Positions 19,991 through 28,235 of a DNA stretch of 48,230 nt are shown here, piece by piece. Source of the stretch: a virus. The position numbers and the translations under genes are program-made. A model generated the notes under the pieces. It did no database searches, was not told the origin of the DNA, and was given only the letters and a program-made list of their open reading frames with translations. Numbering within the stretch: position 1 is the first letter of the stretch; each line of letters opens with the position of its first letter. The DNA lies in IMG/VR virus record IMGVR_UViG_3300046501_000332, positions 1 through 48,230 of that record; one strand, given 5' to 3'.

Positions 19991-21471
19991 TGGCTCGTCA
20001 TTTTCCGACGCTCACACGTAGCGGATTTCTGCTGCCGTCGAACATCAAGGCCAGCTACGAAGGGGCCGGAGAAGGGCGCCGTTCTGCCAGTTGGGATGCG
20101 CCGGACAATGGGGTTAACAGTCTGGTCATGCCTGCGTTGCGCAACCTTCGCAGCCGCTCCCGAGCTGCAGTACGCAATGATCCTTACGCTTTCAACGTAA
20201 TCGACAAGCGGGTCAGCAATCTGATCGGCACTGGCATCAACCCTCGACCCCGTATAGACGATCCAGAATTGCGGCACCTGCTGCAGGAACTTTGGGACGA
20301 TTGGGTGGATGAGTCCGATGCCGACGGGCTGACCGATTTTTATGGCCAGCAGGCGCTGATCGCGCGGACCGTTGAAACCTCCGGCGAGTGCTTCGTACGT
20401 TTGCGGCCGCGCAGCCCCGACCAGGGCTTAGCGGTACCGATACAGCTTCAGGCTCTCGCGCCAGAGTTCGTGCCGCACGATAAGTTTGAAATGACCAGTA
20501 CCGGCAACATCATTCGCGCCGGTATTGAGTTCACTCCCGCAGGTCAGCGAGTGGCTTATTGGATGTACCGCTCGCACCCGCGTGATGCGGCAAGTTTGAA
20601 CAGTGGCTACAACCAGCTCGTGCGGGTTCCGGCAAGCCAGGTGCTGCACATCTTCGAACCCATCGAGCCTGGTCAATTGCGGGGCGTCCCCCGTCTTTCT
20701 CCGGTGCTCAAACGCCTGCGTAGCCTCGACAACTACGATGACGCGGTTCTGTTCCGACAAGAAGTCGCGAACCTGTTCGCTGGCTTTATCAGTCGGCCGG
20801 CACCGGATGCTGGCCAGGTTCCGCGCGACCCAGTAACGGGCTTGCCGTTAAACATGGATGCGGACGGCTTCACCCCCATGGTTGCTTTGGAGCCCGGCAC
20901 CATGCAGGAGCTGGGACCTGGCGAGGAGGTTGAATTCTCCAAGCCACCTGATGCCGGTAACAACTATCCCGATTTCATGCGACAGCAGTTGATGGCCGCT
21001 GCAGCAGGGACCGGCACGCCATACGAAATCATCACCGGCGACATGCGCGAGATCAACGACCGGGCGCTGCGCGTCGTTCTCAATGAGTTCAGGCGCCGAT
21101 TGGAGCAGCTGCAATTCAGCGTTTACGTTCACCAGCTCTGCCGTCCTGTGCGTGCGGCTTGGATGGACATGGCGGTGTTGTCAGGAGCGTTGAGCCTGCC
21201 GGACTACGCGCTGCGCCGCCGCGAATACCTGCGCACACGGTGGGTTCCTCAAGGCTGGGCCTACATCCAGCCCGTCCAAGACGTTCAGGCTAGACAGATG
21301 GAGGTGAACGCCGGGTTCGCCTCTCGCAGTGAAATGGTATTGCGCACCGGCTACGACGCGGAAACGGTCGATGCCGAAAACGCCGCTGATGTGCAGCGAG
21401 CCAAGTCCCTTGGTCTCAATTACAAAACCCTCGAAACCGTCGTGCAACCCGACGACAAGGATCAGCCATGA
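19990..21471 (+). CDS. Portal protein (lambda gpB family)
   Basis: A 493-residue portal forming the DNA channel at one capsid vertex. Family marks include NDPYAFNVIDKRVSNLIGTGI near residue 60-80, FRVRPRS-like FVRLRPRSPDQG, VLHIFEPIEPGQLRGVPRLSPVL and the conserved stretch GTPYEIITGDMREINDRALRVVLNEFRR. Joined by ATGA overlaps to gpW and the protease. Length is normal for the family (about 500). Confidence 0.94.
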   Translation: MARHFPTLTRSGFLLPSNIKASYEGAGEGRRSASWDAPDNGVNSLVMPALRNLRSRSRAAVRNDPYAFNVIDKRVSNLIGTGINPRPRIDDPELRHLLQELWDDWVDESDADGLTDFYGQQALIARTVETSGECFVRLRPRSPDQGLAVPIQLQALAPEFVPHDKFEMTSTGNIIRAGIEFTPAGQRVAYWMYRSHPRDAASLNSGYNQLVRVPASQVLHIFEPIEPGQLRGVPRLSPVLKRLRSLDNYDDAVLFRQEVANLFAGFISRPAPDAGQVPRDPVTGLPLNMDADGFTPMVALEPGTMQELGPGEEVEFSKPPDAGNNYPDFMRQQLMAAAAGTGTPYEIITGDMREINDRALRVVLNEFRRRLEQLQFSVYVHQLCRPVRAAWMDMAVLSGALSLPDYALRRREYLRTRWVPQGWAYIQPVQDVQARQMEVNAGFASRSEMVLRTGYDAETVDAENAADVQRAKSLGLNYKTLETVVQPDDKDQP

Positions 21472-22601
21472 GCAAGAAAGCCAAACCCCGCGTTTACAAC
21501 GGGGCAGGGGAGCTCGTCCCCGTCCAGGCCAAGCACTGGTATCACCTCCAAGCCAGCGGTGAAGCCGAACAGAAAACGATCGAGATCTATGTCTACGGTG
21601 AGATTGGCGGTTGGGGCATTACGGCCAGCCAGTTCGTGCGCGATCTCATGGCGCTGGACGACGGTGTCACGCCGGTTGTGGCCGCTTTCAACAGCGTGGG
21701 CGGCGACCTGTTCGACGGCCTTGCGATACACAACGCCCTGCGCCGTCTTGGTGAACGCTGCACTGGTCGCGTGGATGCACTTGCCGCAAGCGCGGCCGGT
21801 GTCGCGGTCTGCGGCGCGCATCGTGTAGTAATGGCATCGAACTCGATGCTGATGATCCACAACCCCTACACGTGGACCAGCGGTGATGCGGATGATTTGC
21901 GGCGTGTTGCCGACGTTCTCGATCAAACCCTTGAAGCGATCATTGCGTCGTACAAAGCCAAGGCCTCGAATATCGACGACGCAGAGCTGCGTCGTCTGGT
22001 CAGCGCAGAGACCTGGCTGACGGCTGCGGAGGCCGTCGAGCTGGGGTTTGCTGACGAAATCGTTGATGGGGTGACTGTCAAGGCGTGTCTGGGGGAGGGC
22101 GCGGTATTCAACCGCTTCCAGAATGCTCCGCCAGATCTGCTGGCACAGCTGGAAGCCGATGACGAGCCTGTCGTTGAACCCAAAGTTGAAGATAAACCGG
22201 CGCCGGTGGTCGATGCCGCCAAGTTGGCCCTGATGATCACCCAAAACTGTACACAGGCTGGCATCAGCAACCTGATCGAACCGCTGATTGCTTCCACCAA
22301 ATTGGTAGACGAGACCACAGTTCAAGCGGCGATCACCCAGGCCAAGGCCGTGCGAGACCTTTGCGTTGCGGCCCGGTTACCAGAGTCCACCGCGGAGTTC
22401 GTTAAAGCTGGGCTGGACGAAAACGCCGTGCGGGCACGTCTGTTCGAAAAGCTCACCGGCAGTGGTGGGTTCGAGATCGACAACAGCCTGCCATTGGAAA
22501 ATGACAAGCCAATCCAGGCAACTGCTCGACAACCCAACCCTGGCGGTATCTACGCCGCTCGTAAAAGCCAAACTTCATCTGCAAGAGGAACAGGTCGATG
22601 A
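21468..22601 (+). CDS. ClpP-type prohead protease with C-terminal scaffold-like part
   Basis: A 377-residue capsid maturation protease. The N-terminal 200 residues are ClpP-like: FNSVGGDLFDGLAIHNAL with oxyanion glycines, DALAASAAGVAVCGAHRVVM with the probable Ser nucleophile, MIHNPYTW with His, and LTAAEAVELGFADEI at the end. The C-terminal 170 residues are helical and charged, as in lambda gpC where an internal start gives the scaffold Nu3. It would cut scaffold and itself. Overlaps the portal and gpD genes by four bases. Confidence 0.9.
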   Translation: MSKKAKPRVYNGAGELVPVQAKHWYHLQASGEAEQKTIEIYVYGEIGGWGITASQFVRDLMALDDGVTPVVAAFNSVGGDLFDGLAIHNALRRLGERCTGRVDALAASAAGVAVCGAHRVVMASNSMLMIHNPYTWTSGDADDLRRVADVLDQTLEAIIASYKAKASNIDDAELRRLVSAETWLTAAEAVELGFADEIVDGVTVKACLGEGAVFNRFQNAPPDLLAQLEADDEPVVEPKVEDKPAPVVDAAKLALMITQNCTQAGISNLIEPLIASTKLVDETTVQAAITQAKAVRDLCVAARLPESTAEFVKAGLDENAVRARLFEKLTGSGGFEIDNSLPLENDKPIQATARQPNPGGIYAARKSQTSSARGTGR

Positions 22602-22942
22602 CCATCAAGAAAGAGCCGATTCACGCAGGTGAATTCCTGTTGTCGGAAGGTGCCGGACAAATTTCCCGCGAGGCCATCAACGTGGCGGCAGGCGCTGCCT
22701 TGTACCCGGGCCAGATTCTGGGCTTGGTTACCGCGACCGGCGAATTTGCACCCTATGCCCCGGCGGCCGAGGACGGTACCGAAAACGCAGTCTGCATTTT
22801 GTACGGCCCTCTGGGTGAGGCTGAAATCACACGCCGTGGCCGTGCAGTGGTGCGCTTGGCTGAGGTCAGTGAAGCCCATCTCACAGGGCTGGATCTTGAC
22901 GCAGAAAAAGCCCTGACCGCGAAGTTCATCATCCTTCGCTAA
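22598..22942 (+). CDS. Head decoration protein (gpD family)
   Basis: A 114-residue protein resembling lambda gpD: EGAGQISREAINVAAGAALYPGQILGLVT is the conserved N-terminal half and GEAEITRRGRAVVRLAEVSEAHL the second. Trimers would stabilise the expanded capsid. RBS AGAGGA precedes the ATG. It is followed by a hairpin, then the capsid gene. Confidence 0.9.
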   Translation: MTIKKEPIHAGEFLLSEGAGQISREAINVAAGAALYPGQILGLVTATGEFAPYAPAAEDGTENAVCILYGPLGEAEITRRGRAVVRLAEVSEAHLTGLDLDAEKALTAKFIILR

Positions 22943-22962
22943 GGCGAAGCAGCTTTCATCCC

Positions 22963-22985
22963 ACCCCGCACAGAGCGGGGTTTTT
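22963..22985 (+). terminator. Hairpin with T run between gpD and capsid genes
   Basis: Stem ACCCCGC (22963-22969) with GCGGGGT (22975-22981), TTTTT, then CATTTCTGGAG and the capsid ATG at 23005. One of five similar hairpin-plus-CTGGAG modules in the late region. Confidence 0.7.
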
Positions 22986-23004
22986 CATTTCTGGAGTGGA
23001 CCAT

Positions 23005-24000
23005 ATGGCTGATATCGCCATTTTCGATGACGACGCGTTCAGCGTCGCAACCCTGACTGCCGCGATCAACGAGCAGGAGTACCTACCCGGGCGTATCGGC
23101 GCTTTGGGCCTGTTCGAAGAGGAGGGCGTCACCACCTTGACCGTCCAGATTGAAAAGGACGGCGACACCTTAGCATTGGTGCCTGCCGGTGAGCGTGGCG
23201 TGTCCGGATTGGTAGTTGGTGGTAGCAAACGCATCCTGATCCCGTTCAATACCGTGCACCTGCCGCAGCGATTCGCTATTAACGCGGATGAGATTCAGGG
23301 CATCCGTGCGTTCGGTACGCTGACCGAGCTGCAGGCTGTCCAGGATGTCGTCAGCAGGCGCCTGGCAAAAGCCCGCCGTCAACTGGATGCCACGCACGAG
23401 TTTCAGCGTATGGGTGCGATCAAGGGGCAGGTCCTCGATGCAGACGGCACCTCGGTGTTGCTCGATATCTACGACCGCTTCGGCGTCACCCGGCAAGAAC
23501 TGTCGATGGGGCTCAACAGCGCCGATGCCAATGTCCAGGTGCAATGTGTCGAGGCACTCGACATGCAGGAAGAGGCACTGGGCAGTGTGACCACCACTGG
23601 ATCCCGAGCGCTGTGCGGCAAAACCTTCTGGGCCAAGTTGATCGCTCACAAATCAGTGATGCAAACCTATCTGGCAACCCAGCAGGCCGCGGCCCTGCGT
23701 GGCGACGGTCGTGAATCCTTCGACTTTGGCGGCATCACCTGGGAACGCTATCGCGGCAAGGTCGCCGGCGTAGCGTTTATCGCCGACGATGAAGCGCGCC
23801 TGATTCCTGAAGGCGTGCCTGAGCTGTTCATCTCTGCGTTCGCCCCGGCGGACTATATGGAGACCGTCAACACGCTCGGGCTCCCGTACTACAGCAAGTT
23901 GGAAACGATGCCGTTCGGCAAAGGCGTAGCAGGTGAAGCGCAGTCCAACCCCCTTCACCTGTGCACCCGGCCTCGCGCTGTAATTCGCTTGAAGCTCTGA
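23005..24000 (+). CDS. Major capsid protein (lambda gpE family)
   Basis: A 331-residue HK97-fold coat protein of the lambda E type: FSVATLTAAINEQEYLPGRIGALGLFEEEGV at the N-terminus, IPFNTVHLPQRFAINADEIQGIRAFG in the middle, and SNPLHLCTRPRAVIRLKL at the C-terminus. The start at 23005 (MADIAIFD) follows CTGGAGTGG; an in-frame codon at 22996 is less likely. Most abundant late product expected; the hairpin immediately upstream may help set its level. Confidence 0.93.
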   Translation: MADIAIFDDDAFSVATLTAAINEQEYLPGRIGALGLFEEEGVTTLTVQIEKDGDTLALVPAGERGVSGLVVGGSKRILIPFNTVHLPQRFAINADEIQGIRAFGTLTELQAVQDVVSRRLAKARRQLDATHEFQRMGAIKGQVLDADGTSVLLDIYDRFGVTRQELSMGLNSADANVQVQCVEALDMQEEALGSVTTTGSRALCGKTFWAKLIAHKSVMQTYLATQQAAALRGDGRESFDFGGITWERYRGKVAGVAFIADDEARLIPEGVPELFISAFAPADYMETVNTLGLPYYSKLETMPFGKGVAGEAQSNPLHLCTRPRAVIRLKL

Positions 24001-24002
24001 CG

Positions 24003-24317
24003 ATGGGCTTTCGGGATCTGGTGGCGGAAGTCGACGATGTCGTCTTCGAGATTCTTGGCGACGCCGCAACCATCGATGACCGTTCAATCGTCGGGATGTT
24101 CGCAGCCCCATGGCTGCAACCCAATGTCGGACGGTTGAACACCGGTCTTCGCGAGCCTCATTTTGTTATGCGGGTGAGCGAAGCCGTTGGCATCGATCAA
24201 GGCCAGGGCATCAGGATAGATGTCCCTGAGCTGGACGGTGGCGGTGAATACACCATTGTCAGGCTGGAGCCAGACGGTGCTGGCCTGGTTACTCTCGTGT
24301 TGAGGTTGAAAGCATGA
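24003..24317 (+). CDS. Head-tail joining / neck protein
   Basis: A 104-residue protein in the position of lambda FII/gp10-type connectors, with a beta-rich profile (VDVPELDGGGEYTIVRLEPDGAGLVTLVLRL). It resembles the small 'ATP-binding sugar transporter-like' Gifsy-2 head-tail group (PF13856) by pattern; the name reflects a misannotation and not an activity. Two bases separate it from the capsid stop, and it overlaps the next gene by ATGA. Confidence 0.68.
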   Translation: MGFRDLVAEVDDVVFEILGDAATIDDRSIVGMFAAPWLQPNVGRLNTGLREPHFVMRVSEAVGIDQGQGIRIDVPELDGGGEYTIVRLEPDGAGLVTLVLRLKA

Positions 24318-24979
24318 GCATCGGTTCATTCTACAAAACGTCGTCAAGCAGCGGTTTGATCACGATCCAGCCTTCAGCGACCGACCTGCAAGCGTTCACG
24401 GATTTCGCCAAGTTAGTGCCGCGCGCCGCTGCAAACGCTCAGCGCCGAGCAATCAACAAAACGCTAGGTTGGTTACGGACGCAAATTGCTCGTGCAGTCA
24501 GCAGGCAGGAAGGCATTGCAGTCCGCGCTGTGAGGCAGCGACTGCGGGCTTATTCTGTTCGGGGGGGCAGTACGCAGGGCAAGCTCTGGTTTGGCCTTAA
24601 CCCTTTGGAGGCGAGCCGAACCGGGCGGGCGCGCCAGACTACTTCGGGTGTATCGGTGGGCAGGCGTCGTTATGCCGGTGCTTTTTATAAGAAGGTCTAC
24701 GGCAGTAGCGCCGATATCTGGATTCGCACGGGGAGTAAGCACTTCCAATCGCGCGACTATCCGAACAGCGATGTTTCCACCGCTGGTGGCCCAAGGTCTG
24801 GGTGGATCTCAGAAAACGACAGCCGATTTCCTCTGGCCAAGGCCAAAGTATCCATCGAGAACGTGCGACCGCTGTTCGAAAGTTGGGTACGTCAAACCGA
24901 CGCGAGGCTTTTGCAGGTCTTGAAGCAAGAACTGAACTTCGAGCTTCAGAAGTACATGCGAGGTAACGCCCTTGGCTGA
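24314..24979 (+). CDS. Minor tail protein Z-like (gpZ family)
   Basis: A 221-residue protein resembling lambda gpZ: VPRAAANAQRRAINKTLGWLRTQIARAVSRQEGIAVRAVRQRLR at the N-terminus, FGLNPLEASRTGRARQTTSGVSVG and a conserved aromatic/glycine centre. gpZ acts in tail completion at the head-proximal end. Here it is the junction gene between the lambda-like head and the P2-like tail. It ends in an eight-base overlap with the next gene. Confidence 0.82.
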   Translation: MSIGSFYKTSSSSGLITIQPSATDLQAFTDFAKLVPRAAANAQRRAINKTLGWLRTQIARAVSRQEGIAVRAVRQRLRAYSVRGGSTQGKLWFGLNPLEASRTGRARQTTSGVSVGRRRYAGAFYKKVYGSSADIWIRTGSKHFQSRDYPNSDVSTAGGPRSGWISENDSRFPLAKAKVSIENVRPLFESWVRQTDARLLQVLKQELNFELQKYMRGNALG

Positions 24980-25511
24980 CCAACCGCTTTCACTGGATTT
25001 ATTTTTCGCTACCGTCGAGCAACACATCGGAGAGCAATTATCGGGTCTGCAAACTATTGCCACCTGGCCGGACATCCGAGATCGGGTCCGCTTGCCGGCG
25101 TTGTTCTTAGAGCTGGGTGAAGTGGAGCCCGGAACAGATCCCGGTACCGGTCTGGTAGGGCTCGTATGCAGGATGGAGGCGTACATTATAGTGGCCGCTG
25201 AACTGCCCCGGCATCATCATCAAGCGGCGCAGCTGGCAACGCAGCTCGCTGTGTTGCTTCGTATGCAGCACTGGGAATTGGATGATGTTGAGCCTGCAGA
25301 GTTTATGCAGGCTGGCCCGGACTGGACCAAGCCAGAGCTCGATGGTTACACGGTTTGGAAAGTCGATTGGACCCAGACGCTTTATCTTGGCCAGGAGGAA
25401 TGGCCGTGGAAGGCTGAGCCAGGCCCGATTGTCTGGGGTTTCAGTCCTCAGACCGGGAAGGGGCACGAAGATGATTATTTTCCTCCCGAGACCCTGGAGC
25501 CACCTGCATGA
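24972..25511 (+). CDS. Neck/tail-terminator-type protein
   Basis: A 179-residue protein in the place of the tail terminator (gpU-like or gpR/S-like) in hybrid phages. The start is TTG at 24972, fixed by GAGG eight bases before and by the frame (MADQPLSLDLFFATV). Profile is alpha/beta with AELPRHHHQAAQLATQLAVLLR as a central helix and a tryptophan-rich end (WKVDWTQTLYLGQEEWPW). I cannot name the family surely. Overlaps both neighbours. Confidence 0.62.
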   Translation: MADQPLSLDLFFATVEQHIGEQLSGLQTIATWPDIRDRVRLPALFLELGEVEPGTDPGTGLVGLVCRMEAYIIVAAELPRHHHQAAQLATQLAVLLRMQHWELDDVEPAEFMQAGPDWTKPELDGYTVWKVDWTQTLYLGQEEWPWKAEPGPIVWGFSPQTGKGHEDDYFPPETLEPPA

Positions 25512-26077
25512 GCAGCTATGCGCTTGCCCAGCACGACCAAATGCTGGCCGGTCTGATCATTCCGAGTTTTGTCGTTGCGTTAGACCTTACCGCGTCGCCG
25601 CCGATGTGCCGGGTATCGAATGGCGGTGATTGGACGAGTGCGTGGGTGCGCTGGCACAGCATCGCAGCGGGTAAGGCCCGACACTGGCGAGCCCCGAGCA
25701 TGGGAGAACAGGGAGTCTTGATCAGCCCGAGTGGCGATCCCGCGCAAGGTACCTTCGTCCCAGGCCTTTACGGTAACGCAGGCCCACCCCCTGATAACCG
25801 CAACCACGTCGAGGTCTGGCGCTTTGATGATGGCGGCTCCCTGGTGTACGACTGGGAAGCCAACAGCTACGCCGTTACGCTGCCCACCGGTACTGTCTCG
25901 ATCAAGGTAGGGGCTTCGGTCTGGTCGGTTACGGATAACGCAATTACTGGACGGTCCGCATCAATCAAGCTGATCGGAGCTACTGAAATCGACGGTACAT
26001 TGCTCGTTACGGGCGACGTAACAGGCCTCGGTAAGATCATCGACACCGGTGGCAATACGCCAAACCACAAACACTGA
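25508..26077 (+). CDS. Baseplate assembly protein V (spike)
   Basis: A 189-residue P2 gpV-like spike protein. The N-terminal OB-type region shows CRVSNGGDWTSAWVRWHS and MGEQGVLISPSGDPAQGTFVPGLYG, the family core; the C-terminal part is a beta-helix-like stretch (SIKVGASVWSVTDNAITGRSASIKLIGATEIDGTLLVTGDVTG) ending in HKH, as in spikes whose tips hold metal. It pierces the host outer membrane when the sheath contracts. Confidence 0.9.
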   Translation: MSSYALAQHDQMLAGLIIPSFVVALDLTASPPMCRVSNGGDWTSAWVRWHSIAAGKARHWRAPSMGEQGVLISPSGDPAQGTFVPGLYGNAGPPPDNRNHVEVWRFDDGGSLVYDWEANSYAVTLPTGTVSIKVGASVWSVTDNAITGRSASIKLIGATEIDGTLLVTGDVTGLGKIIDTGGNTPNHKH

Positions 26078-26090
26078 TCTTCAACTCTAC

Positions 26091-26113
26091 AGCCCGCCAT
26101 GTGCGGGCTTTTT
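26091..26113 (+). terminator. Hairpin with T run after gene V
   Basis: Stem AGCCCGC (26091-26097) with GCGGGCT (26103-26109), then TTTTT, CATGCC and CGGAGA before the ATG at 26130. Confidence 0.7.
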
Positions 26114-26129
26114 CATGCCCGGAGAAAAC

Positions 26130-26417
26130 ATGAGCAAAGCCAAGGCAGACACTGAAAGCACCACGTTTGTGACGGCGCCTGAATCGGCCCCCGCACCGAG
26201 CGAATTCAGGCCAGTGCCGAATGGCACGGCTGCGTCAGTCGGACAGCCAGAGCCAAAGATGCACACCTTTCGCGACAAGGTGTACACCTCGCGCACGCTG
26301 ATCCTGCCTGACGGCGCGTCGCTGGCCGTCGCCAAACACCGCGTAACGGTTGAGAACAGCAACGTGCAGGCGCTGGCGTACCTGAAGGCGCACGAAGAAT
26401 TTGAACCCCTGGAGTAG
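26130..26417 (+). CDS. Small tail-module protein, unknown function
   Basis: A 95-residue protein with a low-complexity N-terminal half (ESAPAPSEFRPVPNGTAASVGQPEPK) and a compact C-terminal half (TFRDKVYTSRTLILPDGASLAVAKHRVTVENSNVQALAYLKAHEEFEPLE) that looks like a small beta-rich capping domain. RBS GGAGA precedes the ATG at 26130. Its place between V and W recalls a gp41/tail-cap accessory protein; I do not recognise a family. Confidence 0.66.
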   Translation: MSKAKADTESTTFVTAPESAPAPSEFRPVPNGTAASVGQPEPKMHTFRDKVYTSRTLILPDGASLAVAKHRVTVENSNVQALAYLKAHEEFEPLE

Positions 26418-26422
26418 CCGCC

Positions 26423-26749
26423 ATGATCGGAATGGATCGCAGCACCGGTCAGTCGCTGTCGGGCCTGGCGCACTTGCGGCAATCCATTGAAGACATCTTG
26501 ACGACCCCCGAGGGCAGTCGTCGTCAGCGTCCTGAGTACGGCTCGAAACTGCGGCGCTTTGTCGACCTGCCGGTGACGGCGGGCTGGCGCAGCGCCGTAC
26601 AGGCCGAGGTGAACCGCGCGATTGGCCGATGGGAACCCCGCATCAAGCTGGAGTCGGTGCGGGTTGTGGCCGTGGTAGGTGGGCAAGTCACCTTTTCCAT
26701 CACCGGTGAGTTTCTGGGTGACGGGGTTTTACTGGAGGTCACCGCATGA
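26423..26749 (+). CDS. Baseplate wedge protein W (gp25-like)
   Basis: A 108-residue protein of the GPW/gp25 family: GLAHLRQSIEDILTTPEGSRRQRPEYGSKLRRFVD holds the conserved EPR-type core (RQRPEYGS), followed by a beta-alpha-beta end. gp25-like proteins trigger sheath assembly at the baseplate. RBS GGAG precedes by eight bases; it overlaps gene J by ATGA. Confidence 0.9.
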   Translation: MIGMDRSTGQSLSGLAHLRQSIEDILTTPEGSRRQRPEYGSKLRRFVDLPVTAGWRSAVQAEVNRAIGRWEPRIKLESVRVVAVVGGQVTFSITGEFLGDGVLLEVTA

Positions 26750-27627
26750 GCGCTGTGGATCTGTCGGCGCTGCCGGCGCCGGAGGTGTTGGAGCCGCTGG
26801 ACTTTGAGGACGTTTACCAAGAGTCGCTGGAGGTGTTCCGCGAGTCGTTGGACGAAAACTGGTCTGCGGCCCTTGAGAGTGATCCTGTCGTCAAGCTGGT
26901 GGAGCTTGGCGCCTATGTGAAGGTCGGCAACCGTGCTCGGGTCAACGATGGGGTGAAAGCCTTGCTGCTGGCCTACGCCGAGAAAGGGGATCTGGATCAG
27001 TTGGCGGGCAACGTCAACTTAAAACGCCTGGTGGTGCAGGCGGCCGATGACACGGTGTTTCCGGCCATCCCGGAAGTGCTGGAGGAAGACGACGCGCTGC
27101 GCGAGCGTATCCAGTTGGTCTATGAGGGATTGACCACGGCAGGGCCGCGTAACAGTTACATCCTGCACGCACGCAACGCCTCGGGGCTGGTGGCGGACGC
27201 CACGGCCGAAAGCCCGTCACCGGCCACGGTCGTGGTTACGGTCCTGGGGCTGGAAGGCATGGGGGAAGCCCCGCAAGCGCTGCTGGACACGGTTTATGCG
27301 CACCTGAGTGACGACGATATTCGTCCTGTGGGTGACCGGCTGATAGTGCAAAGCGCGCAGATCCTGCCCTACACCATTACCGCCATTCTGCACATGACCG
27401 GGACCGGTTCAGAGAACGAGGCGATTCTGGCTGAGGCTCGAAAGCGCATCGCGGCATGGGTCAATCCTCGGCGTCGTCTGGCGGTCGAGGTGCCCAGGTC
27501 GGCTGTTGACGCTCAGTTGCATATCGCCGGGGTGCGCCGCGTCGAGCTGGTGGGCTGGCAGGACATTACCCCGACCAAGGCGCAAGCCGCGTATTGCACA
27601 CAGGTATCTGTCGAGCTGGGTGATTGA
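26746..27627 (+). CDS. Baseplate assembly protein J
   Basis: A 293-residue P2 gpJ-like wedge protein (T4 gp6 relative). Marks are FEDVYQESLEVFRESLDENWSAALESDPVVKLVELGAYV at the start, YAEKGDLDQLAGNVNLKRLVV in the centre and the conserved RVELVGWQDITPTKAQAAYCTQVSVELG end. It links tail tube baseplate hub to the fibres with W and I. The stop is followed by the ATG of I two bases later. Confidence 0.93.
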   Translation: MSAVDLSALPAPEVLEPLDFEDVYQESLEVFRESLDENWSAALESDPVVKLVELGAYVKVGNRARVNDGVKALLLAYAEKGDLDQLAGNVNLKRLVVQAADDTVFPAIPEVLEEDDALRERIQLVYEGLTTAGPRNSYILHARNASGLVADATAESPSPATVVVTVLGLEGMGEAPQALLDTVYAHLSDDDIRPVGDRLIVQSAQILPYTITAILHMTGTGSENEAILAEARKRIAAWVNPRRRLAVEVPRSAVDAQLHIAGVRRVELVGWQDITPTKAQAAYCTQVSVELGD

Positions 27628-27629
27628 CC

Positions 27630-28235
27630 ATGAAAAGTCTTTTGCCCCTCAACAGCACGCCGCTGGAACGCGCCATTGAAGCCGCGATGACCGACACCAC
27701 GCCGGTACCGCTGCGCCTGCTTTACAACCCCGACACTTGTCCGGTCGCCCTGTTGCCGCATCTGGCTTCGGCGTGGTCGGTCGACCGCTGGGATGAAAAG
27801 TGGACCGAAGCGGCCAAGCGCGGCGCGGTTAAGTCCTCGTTCTACGTGCATGCCCACAAGGGAACTATCGGCGCGCTGCGCAGAGTGGTCGAGCCGCTGG
27901 GCTACCTGATTGAAATCGTCGAGTGGTGGCAGCTGAACCCCATGGGCCCGCCTGCCACCTTTGAACTCAAGGTCGGCGTGCTCGATACCGGCATCACCGA
28001 GCAGATGTACGAGGAACTGACGGCGCTGATTGATGACGCCAAGCCAGTTTCGCGTCACCTCATCGGCCTTGCCATCAGCCTTGAAACCACCGGCCGCACG
28101 TACCTGAGCGCCTCGATCAGCGAGGGCGACGAAATCGACGTTTACCCGCCGCAACAGCTCGACATTGAAGTGTCTGGCGTGATCGGCCGTGGCGGACGTG
28201 AAGAAACTATCGACACCTTGGATGTGTATTCATGA
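27630..28235 (+). CDS. Tail protein I
   Basis: A 201-residue P2 gpI-like baseplate protein: SLLPLNSTPLERAIEAAM, LLYNPDTCPVALLPHLASAWSVDRWDEKW and the KGTIGALRRVVEPLGY motif are the family core; the C-terminal half contributes to fibre attachment. The ATG at 27630 is preferred over the in-frame TTG at 27624. It overlaps the fibre gene start by ATGA. Confidence 0.92.
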   Translation: MKSLLPLNSTPLERAIEAAMTDTTPVPLRLLYNPDTCPVALLPHLASAWSVDRWDEKWTEAAKRGAVKSSFYVHAHKGTIGALRRVVEPLGYLIEIVEWWQLNPMGPPATFELKVGVLDTGITEQMYEELTALIDDAKPVSRHLIGLAISLETTGRTYLSASISEGDEIDVYPPQQLDIEVSGVIGRGGREETIDTLDVYS